Assembly: GCF_007995015.1 (NCBI RefSeq)
Contig: NZ_VORB01000003.1
Location: 1 to 64,000 of the forward strand
Direction: 5' to 3'
DNA: 64,000 nucleotides
Source: Luteibaculum oceani
Lineage (GTDB): Bacteria > Bacteroidota > Bacteroidia > Flavobacteriales_D > Luteibaculaceae
The first letter of the stretch is position 1. Every line of letters begins with the position of its first letter. The position numbers were made by a program, and so were the translations under genes. Under the pieces are notes generated by a model. It saw only the letters and a list, made by a program, of their open reading frames with translations. It searched no databases and had not been told where the DNA came from. Positions 17,158 to 26,916 of the stretch are shown here, piece after piece.

Positions 17158-19242
17158 TTATATTTCTGCGAACTCCTTGTCTGGAACTTCTTCCCCAAGT
17201 CTATTCTTAAAGTAATCGTACACTTCGTATTGGGCTCGTACTCGACTTTCGCCCTGGTTGGAAACGTACAAATTATATTGGTTTTTATCTATTATCCGCG
17301 CTTTAACATTGTCTTTCACGTATATCATGAAAGTTTCTTTAAGCACCTTTTTAATAATAGGATCATAAACTGGAGCGGTTACCTCTACCCTTCTGTCTAG
17401 GTTTCGGGTCATCCAATCTGCCGAGCCTAAATAAAACTGCTCGTCGCCACCATTTCCAAATATCATCAACCGCGTATGTTCCAAAAAGCGGTCTATAACA
17501 CTTACAATGGTTATGTTTTCCGACATTCCCGGAACCCCAGGTATTAAACTACAAATACCTCTAACTACACCAACTATTTTCACTCCAGCTTGAGATGCTT
17601 TATACAACTCAATTATCATATCTCTATCCTGGAGATTGTTAAGCTTAAGATAGATATACCCTTCTTTTCCCTGCTTAACTTGCTCTATTTCGTTATGGAT
17701 TAGTTCCACCATTTTACTACGCGTAGAAAATGGAGAAACCAGTAGGTGTTCAAACGGACCAATTTTGTAATTCTCCCGTAAGAAATTAAATACCCGATTT
17801 ACCTCGGTAGCAATTCTTTGATCTGCCGTTAAAAGGCTATAATCAGTATACAACTTAGCATTTCCCTCGTGGAAATTCCCAGTTCCAATATGGGCGTAAT
17901 ATTTTACCTTTTTATCTTCTTTTCGCTCAATTAAAATAAGCTTAGAATGCACCTTTAACCCGTTTACTCCAAAAAGAACTTTTACTCCTTCTTCCTGCAG
18001 CTTGGAACTCCAGTATAGGTTGTTCTTTTCGTCGAACCTAGCCTGTAATTCTAAAACCACCTCAACCTTTTTGTGGTTTTTAGCGGCACTAATAAGGGCG
18101 TTAATAATCTTAGAATTTTTAGCAACGCGATATAGGTTAATCCTAATGGCTGTAACCTTGGGATCTATTGCCGCTTCCCTAAGTAAATCGATTACGTAGT
18201 TGAAAGACTGAAATGGATAAGTTAGAAGAGAGTCCTTCTCACTAATGGCTTTAAACATGCTTTTGTACTTATCCAAGTGCCTATGCTTAAGCGGTGGCAT
18301 AGGTGGATTAACAAAGTCTTTAAGTCCCAAATTAGGGAAGCCCATAAAGTCCTTGAAGTTGTGATAACGCCCTCCTGGAATAAGGTTTTGGGTTTGTCTT
18401 AACTTTAATTTCTTCAGTAAGAAATCGAATAAATCGTCAGGGATGGTTGCATCGTAAACAAAACGGACAAACTGCCCTTTTTTCCTGTTTTCGATAGAAC
18501 TTTCGAGCTTATCCATAAAAGACTTAGAAACGTCTTCTTCGATATCCAACTCGGCATCCCTTGTTAATTTAATCGTGTAAGCCTCGAAATCTTCGTAATC
18601 GAAAATATTGAAGATATCAGGCAATGAAGCTCTAATTACATCGTCGAGCATCATCACATATCTTCTTCCGCCTTGCGGAGGCAAAACCAAAAAGCGCGGT
18701 AACACATCTGTCGGTAACTCCACTAATGCGTAATCTGGCGCTTTGTTTTCCCTGTGCATTTTAATGGCCAGATAAATCATTTTATCCTTAACCGTTGGAA
18801 AGCGCTTGCGCTTATCCAACATGATAGGTACAATGTTTGGCCTAACTTTTTCAGTAAAATACTTTCTAACAAAAAGCAACTGGTCTGGGGTGAGCTGCTT
18901 CTCATTCAACATTATAATGTTGTCTTCCCTAAGCTCATCTAATAAGCCCTCGTAAATCTTTTCGAATTTAGACTGTAGCTTGATAACAGTAGATTGGATA
19001 ATCTCAAGGCACTCTTCGGGGTCCATTTCCAAATAATTCCTTGCTTCAACTCCAAAGTTCACAATACGGTTAAGCGTGGCAACCCGAACCTTAAAGAATT
19101 CATCTAGGTTATTGGAAAATATCCCTAAGAATTTAACCCGTTCAATAACAGGTACTGATTTATCGGCAGCCTCTTGAAGCACTCTATCGTTAAATGCCAG
19201 CCAGGATAGCTCCCTATTTATTAACTCAAAGTTATTCCCCAT
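17158..19242 (-). CDS. ppk1: Polyphosphate kinase 1
   Basis: This 694-residue enzyme makes inorganic polyphosphate from ATP. The N-terminal domain has the family start FELINRELSWLAFNDRVLQEA-type pattern, followed by the head domain and two phospholipase-D-like catalytic domains. The autophosphorylated histidine is expected in the KVHSKLIL motif near residue 430, and a second HTRLMIFGNGG segment lies near residue 590. The length agrees with the usual ~690. I choose ATG at 19242 because the conserved N-terminus begins there; a TTG three codons upstream is the alternative. The gene begins 13 bp after valS and is followed two bases later by the TfoX-like gene. Confidence 0.97.
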   Translation of the reverse strand: MGNNFELINRELSWLAFNDRVLQEAADKSVPVIERVKFLGIFSNNLDEFFKVRVATLNRIVNFGVEARNYLEMDPEECLEIIQSTVIKLQSKFEKIYEGLLDELREDNIIMLNEKQLTPDQLLFVRKYFTEKVRPNIVPIMLDKRKRFPTVKDKMIYLAIKMHRENKAPDYALVELPTDVLPRFLVLPPQGGRRYVMMLDDVIRASLPDIFNIFDYEDFEAYTIKLTRDAELDIEEDVSKSFMDKLESSIENRKKGQFVRFVYDATIPDDLFDFLLKKLKLRQTQNLIPGGRYHNFKDFMGFPNLGLKDFVNPPMPPLKHRHLDKYKSMFKAISEKDSLLTYPFQSFNYVIDLLREAAIDPKVTAIRINLYRVAKNSKIINALISAAKNHKKVEVVLELQARFDEKNNLYWSSKLQEEGVKVLFGVNGLKVHSKLILIERKEDKKVKYYAHIGTGNFHEGNAKLYTDYSLLTADQRIATEVNRVFNFLRENYKIGPFEHLLVSPFSTRSKMVELIHNEIEQVKQGKEGYIYLKLNNLQDRDMIIELYKASQAGVKIVGVVRGICSLIPGVPGMSENITIVSVIDRFLEHTRLMIFGNGGDEQFYLGSADWMTRNLDRRVEVTAPVYDPIIKKVLKETFMIYVKDNVKARIIDKNQYNLYVSNQGESRVRAQYEVYDYFKNRLGEEVPDKEFAEI

Positions 19243-19255
19243 ACTACACAAACTC

Positions 19256-21883
19256 CTATAGGGAGCCTAGTTTTGATTCTAGTACTTCAATTTTACTTAT
19301 TGCATCCTGCTCCTTCTTACGCTCTGCAGCCACTACCTGCTCTGGAGCATTCGAAACAAATCTTTCGTTCGCTAATTTCTTTTGAACCGATTTAAGGAAG
19401 CCTTTGGTGTAATTTAATTCTTCTTCAATCTTTTGTTTCTCCGCTTCTACATCAATTTTCTCAGAGAATGGAATAAAAAACGATGCACCTGATGAAACAA
19501 AACTGTATGCATTAGCTATTTCTTCAGGCACTTGTTTAACCTCAGAAATCCCTGCTAGTTTTTTAACCAAATCCCAATTTGGATTACCAGTTAATTCTCC
19601 TTTATAGTTAAGAACCAATTGTTCCTTAGGACTTAATCCAGCCTTGTTTCTAATATTTCTAATGTTAGAAACCAAAGCAGCTGATAAACCAAATTGATTC
19701 AATAGGTCTTCGTCAACAGCGTCCACTTTAGGCCATGGGGCGGTTACCAAGGCATCTTTAACTTCTCTCTCCTTTATTATGTGCCAAATTTCCTCGGAAA
19801 TAAATGGCATGAAAGGATGAAGTAGTTTCAATAATTTCTCAAAAATCTGATTGGTAGCTTTAAAGGTCTCCTTGTCTATTGGCGCTCCGTAAGGCGGTTT
19901 AACCGTTTCCAGGTACCAAGAACAGAAGTCGTCCCAAACTAACTTGTAGATTGCCATCAGGGCATCAGATAATCTGTATTTCGAGAAATGATCGTTTACC
20001 TGAACTAGCACCTCGTTAATTCGGTTATTAATCCAGTCAATAGCAAACTTGTTTAGCTCCGGCATAGCGGCATCGCTTTGCTCCCACCCTTGGGTTAAGC
20101 GCAATGCATTCCAAATCTTGTTGCAGAAATTTCTTCCTTGCTCACAATAGCTTTCATCAAATAACAAGTCGTTTCCTGCAGGAGAGGAATATAACATTCC
20201 AACGCGAACCCCATCGGCTCCATACTGTTCCATTAGTTTTATTGGATCGGGAGAATTCCCAAGAGATTTAGACATCTTACGTCCCAATTTATCTCTTACA
20301 ATCCCTGTGTAATAAACGTTGGAAAACGGCTTTTGGCCTAGGTATTCGTAACCAGCCATAATCATCCTAGCCACCCAGAAAAACATAATCTCCGGAGCCG
20401 TTACTAAATCATTGGTTGGATAGTAATAAGCTAGTTCCTCATTAGGTTTTCCCGTTCTAATTAGATCAGAATCAAAGGTGGATATTGGCCATAGCCAGCT
20501 AGAGAACCAGGTATCTAAAACATCTTCATCTTGTCTTAAATCTTCTGAATTGACGGTAATACCTTTCTTCTTGAGCTCTGCTAATGCTTCCTCTTTAGTT
20601 TTGGCAACTATAAAGTGTTCGGTTCCTTCACCGTAATACCATGCTGGTATTTGGTGTCCCCACCACAATTGTCTGGAAATACACCAATCTTTAATGTTTT
20701 CCATCCAGTGGCGATAAGTATTTTTAAACTTGGGTGGATGAAATTTCACTTCGTCGGTTTCTACAGCTTTAGCAGCTGGACCACAAAGTTTTTTCATATC
20801 CACAAACCACTGTAACGATGGTCTAGGCTCTATCACTTCGTCGGTTCTTTCTGAATAACCAACTTTATTGTCATAGTCCTCTATTTTAACAAGAGCACCA
20901 GCAGCTTCTAAATCGGACGGAATCTTTTTACGTACAGCAAATCTATCCTTCCCAACGTACATGGTTGCCGCCTCATTAAGCGTACCATTTGGGTTAAGCA
21001 TGTTTATCAGCTCTAAACCATGTTTTTCTCCTAGCTCGTAATCATTAACATCATGAGCTGGGGTAATCTTTAGCGCCCCAGTACCAAACTCAAGATCTAC
21101 ATATTCATCGGTAATTAATGGTACAGCACGGTTTACTAGGGGAACAATAACCCTTTTTCCATGAAACTTTTTGAATCTATCATCTTCTGGATGCACACAA
21201 ACCGCGGTATCAGCCAATATTGTTTCAGGACGGGTAGTAGCAATGGTAATATACTCCTCGGTGCCTTCTACCTGATATCTCACGTAGTACAGCTTCCCCT
21301 TAACTTCTTTATGGATTACCTCTTCATCTGAAACTGCAGTAAGTGCTTTGGAATCCCAATTCACCATTCTTGTTCCGCGGTAGATATAGCCTTTTTTATA
21401 GAGATCTATAAATACGTCGATCACGCTTTCAGAATATCCAGGATCCATGGTAAAAGAGGTCCTATCCCAGTCGCAAGAGGCTCCTAACTTTTTTAGTTGT
21501 TCTAGGATTATTCCTCCATGTTTATCCTTCCACTCAAAAGCATGAGCAAGAAATTCGTCTCTGGTTAAATCCGATTTTTTTATTCCCTCGGCTCTAAGTT
21601 TGTTTACAACTTTCGCCTCGGTAGCAATAGATGCATGATCAGTTCCTGGCAACCAGCAGGCATTTTTACCTTCCATACGTGCCTTTCTAACCAAAATATC
21701 CTGGATGGTATTATTAAGCATATGCCCCATGTGTAATACCCCGGTAACATTTGGCGGAGGGATTACTACCGTAAAAGGCTCTTTTTTAGGATCTGGCTTA
21801 GATGCAAAAAACTTGTTTTCCAGCCAAAACTTATACCATTTATTCTCTACTTCTGTGGGTTGATATTTTGATGCTATAGACAT
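19256..21883 (-). CDS. valS: Valyl-tRNA synthetase
   Basis: The 875-residue class I synthetase charges tRNA-Val. The HIGH-type motif is HMGH at residues 51-54 within [15 protein letters not shown], and the KMSKS motif is intact near residue 535 ([14 protein letters not shown]). The editing domain, the anticodon-binding helical domain and a C-terminal coiled coil ([18 protein letters not shown] to the end) are all visible, as in typical bacterial ValRS. It is the first gene of the four-gene minus-strand operon. A TAATTTTG -7-like element lies 28-35 bp upstream. Confidence 0.98.
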   Translation of the reverse strand: MSIASKYQPTEVENKWYKFWLENKFFASKPDPKKEPFTVVIPPPNVTGVLHMGHMLNNTIQDILVRKARMEGKNACWLPGTDHASIATEAKVVNKLRAEGIKKSDLTRDEFLAHAFEWKDKHGGIILEQLKKLGASCDWDRTSFTMDPGYSESVIDVFIDLYKKGYIYRGTRMVNWDSKALTAVSDEEVIHKEVKGKLYYVRYQVEGTEEYITIATTRPETILADTAVCVHPEDDRFKKFHGKRVIVPLVNRAVPLITDEYVDLEFGTGALKITPAHDVNDYELGEKHGLELINMLNPNGTLNEAATMYVGKDRFAVRKKIPSDLEAAGALVKIEDYDNKVGYSERTDEVIEPRPSLQWFVDMKKLCGPAAKAVETDEVKFHPPKFKNTYRHWMENIKDWCISRQLWWGHQIPAWYYGEGTEHFIVAKTKEEALAELKKKGITVNSEDLRQDEDVLDTWFSSWLWPISTFDSDLIRTGKPNEELAYYYPTNDLVTAPEIMFFWVARMIMAGYEYLGQKPFSNVYYTGIVRDKLGRKMSKSLGNSPDPIKLMEQYGADGVRVGMLYSSPAGNDLLFDESYCEQGRNFCNKIWNALRLTQGWEQSDAAMPELNKFAIDWINNRINEVLVQVNDHFSKYRLSDALMAIYKLVWDDFCSWYLETVKPPYGAPIDKETFKATNQIFEKLLKLLHPFMPFISEEIWHIIKEREVKDALVTAPWPKVDAVDEDLLNQFGLSAALVSNIRNIRNKAGLSPKEQLVLNYKGELTGNPNWDLVKKLAGISEVKQVPEEIANAYSFVSSGASFFIPFSEKIDVEAEKQKIEEELNYTKGFLKSVQKKLANERFVSNAPEQVVAAERKKEQDAISKIEVLESKLGSL

Positions 21884-21910
21884 GCTTGTGTTTCAATTTT
21901 CAGCGATCGA

Positions 21911-21918
21911 CAAAATTA
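21911..21918 (-). promoter_or_regulatory. Possible Bacteroidota -7 element upstream of valS
   Basis: TAATTTTG on the minus strand matches TAnnTTTG and lies 28 bp before the valS start. No TTG is present at the expected -33 distance, so the call rests on the -7 box alone. Confidence 0.4.
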
Positions 21919-22003
21919 GACATTTAGCTTTACTGATAAGAATTCTTTTATCGGTAGAAATGATGATTTACAGAAGTTTTGGTACTGATTAAAGAAAAGA
22001 TAC

Positions 22004-22032
22004 TTGCACTGGTAAGAATGAATGTATTTTTA
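22004..22032 (+). promoter_or_regulatory. Candidate promoter for the response regulator
   Basis: TTG at 22004-22006 is followed after 18 bp by TATTTTTA at 22025-22032, close to the Bacteroidota TTTG/TAnnTTTG pattern but with A instead of the last G. It lies 30 bp before the ATG. Confidence 0.4.
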
Positions 22033-22061
22033 TTGTATTCAAATTGTAACCATACCTGTTA

Positions 22062-22553
22062 ATGCCATCTTTAGTATCGCATAGTACACAACCAAATTCG
22101 GAAACACAGTTCTTCTCGCACTATCGTTTCGATAAGGACGACCAATCCAAGTTCGAAACGGCCATTATAATTGATGACAACCGCAACGACTTACTATTCC
22201 ATAAAATGATTCTTAAAAAGGAAGGGTTTGCTAGTAACTTCTGCACTTTTGTCAGTGGGAAAGCGGCACTTACCTATTTAAACAAAACGCTTAGAGCAAA
22301 ACTGGATGACAACCCAGAAGCTCGCTATGCCATTTTTCTGGATTTGATTATGCCAAGAATGGATGGATTCGACTTTTTAGAGCTCTTTGACGAACTGGAT
22401 GAAGACTTTAAATCGCACTTTAAAATTTATTTGGTAACCAATTCTACTAATCCTATCGACCTTCAAAAGGCTTCTAAAAGCAACTCTGTATTCGGTTTCG
22501 TACGCAAACCCATTACCAAAAAAATAATCGACGTAATCAGATTAAACTGTTAA
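22062..22553 (+). CDS. Receiver-domain-only response regulator
   Basis: The 163-residue protein is a stand-alone CheY-like receiver domain with a ~30-residue N-terminal extension. The acidic pair is D38-D39 (AIIIDDN), the phosphoacceptor is D94 in IFLDLIMPRMDG, the conserved Ser/Thr is in LVTNST, and the signalling Lys is K149 (FVRKPI). No DNA-binding or enzymatic output domain follows. Single-domain receivers of this kind are common in Bacteroidota and act by protein contact or phosphotransfer. No histidine kinase gene is adjacent, so its partner is unknown. Its neighbours are valS (divergent) and DUF1573 genes, which gives no clue to its function. Confidence 0.93.
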   Translation: MPSLVSHSTQPNSETQFFSHYRFDKDDQSKFETAIIIDDNRNDLLFHKMILKKEGFASNFCTFVSGKAALTYLNKTLRAKLDDNPEARYAIFLDLIMPRMDGFDFLELFDELDEDFKSHFKIYLVTNSTNPIDLQKASKSNSVFGFVRKPITKKIIDVIRLNC

Positions 22554-22569
22554 AGAATTACATCTAAGT

Positions 22570-22600
22570 TTTGCTTGTGGTACAGTCTTTGTTACCTTTA
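22570..22600 (+). promoter_or_regulatory. Candidate promoter for the DUF1573 pair
   Basis: TTTG at 22570-22573 is followed after 19 bp by TACCTTTA at 22593-22600, one base off TAnnTTTG. It ends 20 bp before the start codon of the first DUF1573 gene. Confidence 0.45.
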
Positions 22601-22620
22601 CATTCAAGTAAAAAATTAAA

Positions 22621-23070
22621 ATGATGAAAAAAGTATTAGGACTAGTTGCTTTAGTTTTAATGGTATTCGGAGCTCAAGCTCAAAATACTGTTGCTACAGG
22701 ACCACAAATTAGCGTTGACAAAGAAGTACACGATTACGGTACAATTGAAAAGGGTGCAGACCCATATTGCTATTTCGAAGTAAAAAATACAGGAACTGAG
22801 CCTCTAGTAATTTCTAATGCAAAAGGTTCTTGCGGATGTACTGTTCCAGAATGGTCACGTGAGCCAGTTATGCCTGGTAAATCAACAAAAATCAAAGTAC
22901 GTTACGATACTAAAAGAGTAGGACCTATTAACAAGTCTGTTACTCTTACTAGTAACGCAGTAAACGAACCTACAATGGTCTTAAGAATTAAAGGAAATGT
23001 TCTTAACGCACCTGCAGCTGAGGCTCCAGAGAAGAAAATCTCTGAAGGTGTTCCAGTTGAAAAGAACTAA
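22621..23070 (+). CDS. DUF1573 domain secreted protein
   Basis: The 149-residue protein has a signal peptide (MMKKVLGLVALVLMVFGAQA) and one DUF1573 Ig-like domain: VHDYGTIEKG, YFEVKNTGTEPLVISN, a SCGCTVPEW cysteine cluster, VMPGKSTKIKVRYDT and a final beta-strand set. The family is abundant in Bacteroidota and is thought to adopt an ASH/MSP-like beta-sandwich in the cell envelope; its function is not established. A Glu/Pro/Lys-rich tail follows the domain. The stop codon abuts the start codon of a second DUF1573 gene, so the two form an operon and are likely ancient duplicates. Confidence 0.93.
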   Translation: MMKKVLGLVALVLMVFGAQAQNTVATGPQISVDKEVHDYGTIEKGADPYCYFEVKNTGTEPLVISNAKGSCGCTVPEWSREPVMPGKSTKIKVRYDTKRVGPINKSVTLTSNAVNEPTMVLRIKGNVLNAPAAEAPEKKISEGVPVEKN

Positions 23071-23445
23071 ATGAAATATTTATTAGCATTCGTGCTTTTA
23101 TTAAATTCCGCTCTTGGTTTCGGCCAAGCAGCGGAATTTTTTTTTGAAGAAACCGAATTCAAGTTTCCTAAAACTGAAGAGGGGGAATACCTAAAACACA
23201 ACTACGTTTTTAAAAATGTTGGCGAGGCACCTTTGTTTATCAAAAACATAAAGGTGAATTGCATGTGTACCAAAACCAAATTCCCAATGCGCCCAGTGCC
23301 TCCTGGAGCTACAGACTCCATCCAAGTATTTTTTGACACCAAAGGGAAATCGGGTTACCAGATTAGAGATCTAAAAGTTTTTTCCAACGCCAAAGAAAAC
23401 CCCAAAACCCTTCGGTTTAAAGTTCACGTAAAAAAATCCAAGTAA
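23071..23445 (+). CDS. Second DUF1573 domain secreted protein
   Basis: This 124-residue protein has a signal peptide (MKYLLAFVLLLNSALGFG) and a single DUF1573 domain: FEETEFKFPKTEEGEYL, VFKNVGEAPLFIKNIKVNC, a CMC in place of the CGC cluster, PVPPGATDSIQVFFDTKGK, and a basic end. It starts immediately at the stop of the first copy (TAA then ATG). It lacks the charged tail of its neighbour and is well diverged from it. The role is unknown; an envelope location is inferred from the signal peptide. Confidence 0.9.
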   Translation: MKYLLAFVLLLNSALGFGQAAEFFFEETEFKFPKTEEGEYLKHNYVFKNVGEAPLFIKNIKVNCMCTKTKFPMRPVPPGATDSIQVFFDTKGKSGYQIRDLKVFSNAKENPKTLRFKVHVKKSK

Positions 23446-23508
23446 GGCGAATTCCGTTTTTTCCTTCTACAAAAAAGCCCATTTTTGCAGCACTAAATTT
23501 TTAGAGCT

Positions 23509-24702
23509 ATGCCTGCAATTTCAATAAAGGGCCAAAACATGCCCGAATCTCCAATAAGGAAGCTAGTTCCTTTTGCCGAGGCGGCGAAAAAGAGTGGTAA
23601 AAAAGTATACCACCTTAATATTGGTCAACCTGATATTCCTGCACCTGAGGTTGTAACCGAAGTCTTTAAGAACTCAGAAATTAAGCATATAGAATATAGC
23701 CACTCTGCTGGTAACGAATCGTACCGAAAAGGGCTTACTGAATATTATGCCAAATACGATATTTCACTTGGAGTTGAGGATATTTTGATCACCACAGGTG
23801 GTTCGGAAGCTTTAATATTTGCTCTTCAATCTTGCCTAAATCCAGGAGATGAAATAATTATCCCAGAACCATTTTATGCCAACTATAATGGTTTTGCAGT
23901 AACTGCAGGTATTAAAGTAAAACCCATCCTTTCTACCATTGATAATGGTTTTGCGCTACCTCCTGTTGAAGAGTTTGAAAAACTTATTACCAACAAGACC
24001 AAGGCTATATTGATCTGTAACCCTGGAAATCCAACGGGTTATTTATACAGCCAACAAGAAATAGAAGCGCTAAAGGCAATCGTTAAAAAACACGACTTGT
24101 ACCTATTTGCAGATGAGGTATATAGAGAGTTTTGCTACGATGGGGCCACTCCTTTTTCCACTCTTAAGCTAGAGGGGGTTGAAGACAATGTGGTAGTTGT
24201 AGATTCTGTTTCTAAGCGCTATTCTATGTGTGGAGCTAGAATTGGAGCGGTAGTTACCCGAAATAAACAACTGATGCAAACTATCTTAAAGTTTGCTCAA
24301 GCGAGGTTAAGCCCACCTAGTTTAGGTCAAATTGCTGGTGAGGCAGCTCTTAAAACTCCTCAATCTTATTTTGACAACGTAGTAACCGAATACACCCAAA
24401 GGAGAAAAACTTTAGTAGACGGTCTTAATAAAATAGATGGTGTTGTTTGTCCTAATCCTGGAGGAGCATTTTACACTGTTGCAAAATTCCCCGTAAAAAA
24501 CGCGGAGCATTTTTGTCAATGGATGCTTTCTGAATTTGAATTTGAAGGTGCTACGGTAATGATGGCTCCAGCAAGTGGATTCTATGCAACGCCCAACCAG
24601 GGACTAGACGAAGTGCGAATAGCCTATGTTTTAGAGGTTGAGGCACTTAAACACGCTGTTAAATGTATTGAGGAGGGATTAAAGGCCTATCCAAACAATT
24701 AA
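23509..24702 (+). CDS. PLP-dependent aminotransferase, class I/II (aspartate-type)
   Basis: The 397-residue fold type I aminotransferase shows the usual landmarks: LNIGQPD near residue 38, TTGGSEAL, ICNPGNPTGYLYS, FADEVYREF, and the PLP lysine near residue 235 in VDSVSKRYSMCGARIG, followed by the C-terminal arginine region (LDEVRIAYV). It most resembles aspartate/aromatic aminotransferases of the AspB-like group; the exact amino donor cannot be read from the sequence. It is a single gene, 63 bp after the second DUF1573 gene, and ends at a strong terminator. Confidence 0.93.
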   Translation: MPAISIKGQNMPESPIRKLVPFAEAAKKSGKKVYHLNIGQPDIPAPEVVTEVFKNSEIKHIEYSHSAGNESYRKGLTEYYAKYDISLGVEDILITTGGSEALIFALQSCLNPGDEIIIPEPFYANYNGFAVTAGIKVKPILSTIDNGFALPPVEEFEKLITNKTKAILICNPGNPTGYLYSQQEIEALKAIVKKHDLYLFADEVYREFCYDGATPFSTLKLEGVEDNVVVVDSVSKRYSMCGARIGAVVTRNKQLMQTILKFAQARLSPPSLGQIAGEAALKTPQSYFDNVVTEYTQRRKTLVDGLNKIDGVVCPNPGGAFYTVAKFPVKNAEHFCQWMLSEFEFEGATVMMAPASGFYATPNQGLDEVRIAYVLEVEALKHAVKCIEEGLKAYPNN

Positions 24703-24729
24703 TAAAGTCCAGAAAAGCTTACTGAGAGA

Positions 24730-24757
24730 GGGAGTCCATTGTGGACTCCCTTTTTTG
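24730..24757 (+). terminator. Rho-independent terminator after the aminotransferase
   Basis: A perfect nine-base-pair stem GGGAGTCCA/TGGACTCCC with a TTG loop is followed by six T. The ~180 bp that follow (24758-24941) contain no gene I can recognise; they must include the promoter of the lipoprotein gene. Confidence 0.93.
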
Positions 24758-24941
24758 TTAGGTAAAGGTTATAAATCGATATTTCAACACAACTCATCGA
24801 TAGTCATGCGATTTATCAGGTTAAAAGGTGTCTTTTACTTGATAAGTGTGTGATAAAATAAAGCCCGTCCGGTTATATCTCTCAAGGGGTTGATTAGGCG
24901 CTGTCATATAGAAAACACGGCACTTCCAGGAACTTTGCTAT

Positions 24942-25736
24942 ATGCAAGTTCAAGGAAAATATCGACTTATTCTGTTACTGTTCGCGGTGTTTTTTTTAGC
25001 CTGCGAAAAAGAGCAGTTCCAAGACGATATTGCCAAGACTTCTACAAACTTTGAAACGGCTCCTGTTCCAGCTCCAATAAATTGCCCCGCCGAGGAGAAT
25101 GCAGATAAAAACGCCGATCAGTACAGCGAAGAGTCAAGCGCTGTCTATAAAAACAAAGGCAATACTTCTAAAATAGCTATCGATCTAGATTTCGATGGTA
25201 AAAACGACCTTGAAATTCAGCTCGTTTCATATTTCTTAGAAGGTAGAGCTAATAACGAAACCTTGAGAATTACCTATCTAAACAAAAGCTGGGAAGGCGT
25301 TTATGAGGTGCACAAAGAGGAAATTAAATACTGTAATAATCCAAAGTCAATAAAGGGTTCTGTTAGCTACAAGTCCAAACAACAAAATTTTGAGTGCAGT
25401 GGAACACCAGGTGCCGAAATCCAGAAAAAGGCCTATTTAAAGCGCCTGGATGATTTATCCGATAGAAACCTACCCACTGCAGGTAATATTCAAATTTTAG
25501 CACAAACGTTTACAGAAACCACAGATAAAGGCAGATATGTAAAATCCTACCATAGTGGTCCCTGGATTCAAAATTCTGGGAAACTACTATTTAAAAATAC
25601 ACAGGGTGACTATGCCTTTGTGGCTCTTTGTGTTCCCCTATATACTGAGTTCGTTAACGGAATCAATTATTACCACATCAATCATTTCCAGATTTTAAAC
25701 CATGGTTTGATTTCCGCTGATAAAGGTGGTATTTAG
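24942..25736 (+). CDS. Lipoprotein of unknown function
   Basis: The 264-residue protein has a lipoprotein signal peptide with the lipobox FFLAC, giving a lipidated Cys at residue 21. The mature part carries an Asn/Asp/Glu-rich linker, a DLDFDGKNDLEIQL segment that resembles an FG-GAP/calcium-loop-like 'D-x-D-G-x-x-D' motif, and a soluble domain ending in short beta-strands (DYAFVALCVPLY). I recognise no family. The last 59 bp overlap the 3' end of the NamZ-like gene on the other strand. It has no close same-strand neighbours. Confidence 0.8.
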   Translation: MQVQGKYRLILLLFAVFFLACEKEQFQDDIAKTSTNFETAPVPAPINCPAEENADKNADQYSEESSAVYKNKGNTSKIAIDLDFDGKNDLEIQLVSYFLEGRANNETLRITYLNKSWEGVYEVHKEEIKYCNNPKSIKGSVSYKSKQQNFECSGTPGAEIQKKAYLKRLDDLSDRNLPTAGNIQILAQTFTETTDKGRYVKSYHSGPWIQNSGKLLFKNTQGDYAFVALCVPLYTEFVNGINYYHINHFQILNHGLISADKGGI

Positions 25737-26916
25737 AACTCATTTCTTTAAAGCGGGCCACATCTTCGTTCCACATGGCGCTAATTTCTTTAGCTGATTT
25801 ACCTTCTTCTATGGCTTTTTGCAAATAGTCTACGCCAGCCAATTTCACGAAAAAATTGTTGAAGAAATTTCCACTTTTACTTTGGTAAGCCTCTAATAAC
25901 CAATTTAAATTCAGTCCTTTTAAATCACTGGCAGGATAATTCCTGAGATCAACCCCGTAACATTTTCTTCCCTTAAATTTTGGCGATTTTGCTCCAAACA
26001 TAGGTTCTGGAGTGAAAGAAAAATTGTAGCCCTTAAAATGAGGTGCTCCAAAAACCTGAAAAGGAAAAGTAGTACCACGCCCTACAGAGACATTGGTTCC
26101 CTCGAAAAAACACAAATGTGGGTACAGCAATATGGATTTATCATTTGGTAAGTTTGGTGATGGAGGAACTGGCAGAGAATAGTGCTGTCCAACCTTGTAA
26201 TTACCACAAGGAATTACCGTAATTGGAGCTACTAATTGGTCTCCTAGCCACCCTTCGCCATTTATCATTAGTCCATACTCCCCAATAGTCAATCCATGCA
26301 ATACAGGTACGGGGTGCATTCCCACAAAACTTTTATGTTTCAAATCTAAAACGGGCCCATCGATTATATGACCGTTGGGATTTGGTCTATCCAATACAAT
26401 TAACTCGGTATTGGTTTTCGCACAGGCTAGCATTATATAATGTAAAGATGAGATGTAAGTGTAGAACCTAGCCCCAACATCCTGAATATCGAAAACAATT
26501 ATATCTACATCTTCTAAATCATTGGCATTGGGCTCCTTCCCTGATCCATACAGAGATATTACAGGTAATCCAGAAATAGGATCTACCCCATCCTTAACTT
26601 TTGCCCCAGCATCCTCTTTTCCATAGATACCGTGTTCTAAGGCAAATATTTTTTGAAGCTTAACCTCGTTAGCCGCTAAATAGGTTAATAAATGAGTTTC
26701 TCCAATCTTGCTCGTTGGGTTTACAACTACTGCAACTCGCTTATCCTTTAATAGAGGGAGGTAGCGATAACCCGCTTCTGCACCAACCGTTATTTGCCCT
26801 AGCAGAAAGTTCGTTAAAGACAGGAATAAGCAGGTGGTAAATGCTACCTTTAACCCCAAATTAAAAGGGGTACGCAGAAAATGAATCCTGTAATTTTTAT
26901 TGCCAAACGATTTCAT
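25678..26916 (-). CDS. DUF1343 / NamZ-like exo-N-acetylmuramidase
   Basis: The 412-residue protein matches DUF1343 (glycoside hydrolase family 171, type member NamZ of Tannerella), which removes terminal N-acetylmuramic acid from peptidoglycan fragments. Visible landmarks are VAVVVNPTSKIG, FALEHGIYGKEDAGAKVKDG, DIIVFDIQDVGARFYTYISS, a LDRPNPNG segment and FEGTNVSVGRGT. A signal peptide core (VAFTTCLFLSLTNFLLG) lies at about residues 24-40 with a long basic n-region, so the enzyme is probably periplasmic and serves cell-wall recycling. The only ATG giving this signal peptide, at 26916, lies 36 bp inside the divergent permease gene. The 3' end overlaps the lipoprotein gene by 59 bp. Confidence 0.9.
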   Translation of the reverse strand: MKSFGNKNYRIHFLRTPFNLGLKVAFTTCLFLSLTNFLLGQITVGAEAGYRYLPLLKDKRVAVVVNPTSKIGETHLLTYLAANEVKLQKIFALEHGIYGKEDAGAKVKDGVDPISGLPVISLYGSGKEPNANDLEDVDIIVFDIQDVGARFYTYISSLHYIMLACAKTNTELIVLDRPNPNGHIIDGPVLDLKHKSFVGMHPVPVLHGLTIGEYGLMINGEGWLGDQLVAPITVIPCGNYKVGQHYSLPVPPSPNLPNDKSILLYPHLCFFEGTNVSVGRGTTFPFQVFGAPHFKGYNFSFTPEPMFGAKSPKFKGRKCYGVDLRNYPASDLKGLNLNWLLEAYQSKSGNFFNNFFVKLAGVDYLQKAIEEGKSAKEISAMWNEDVARFKEMSSKYHLYQRKSNHGLKSGND

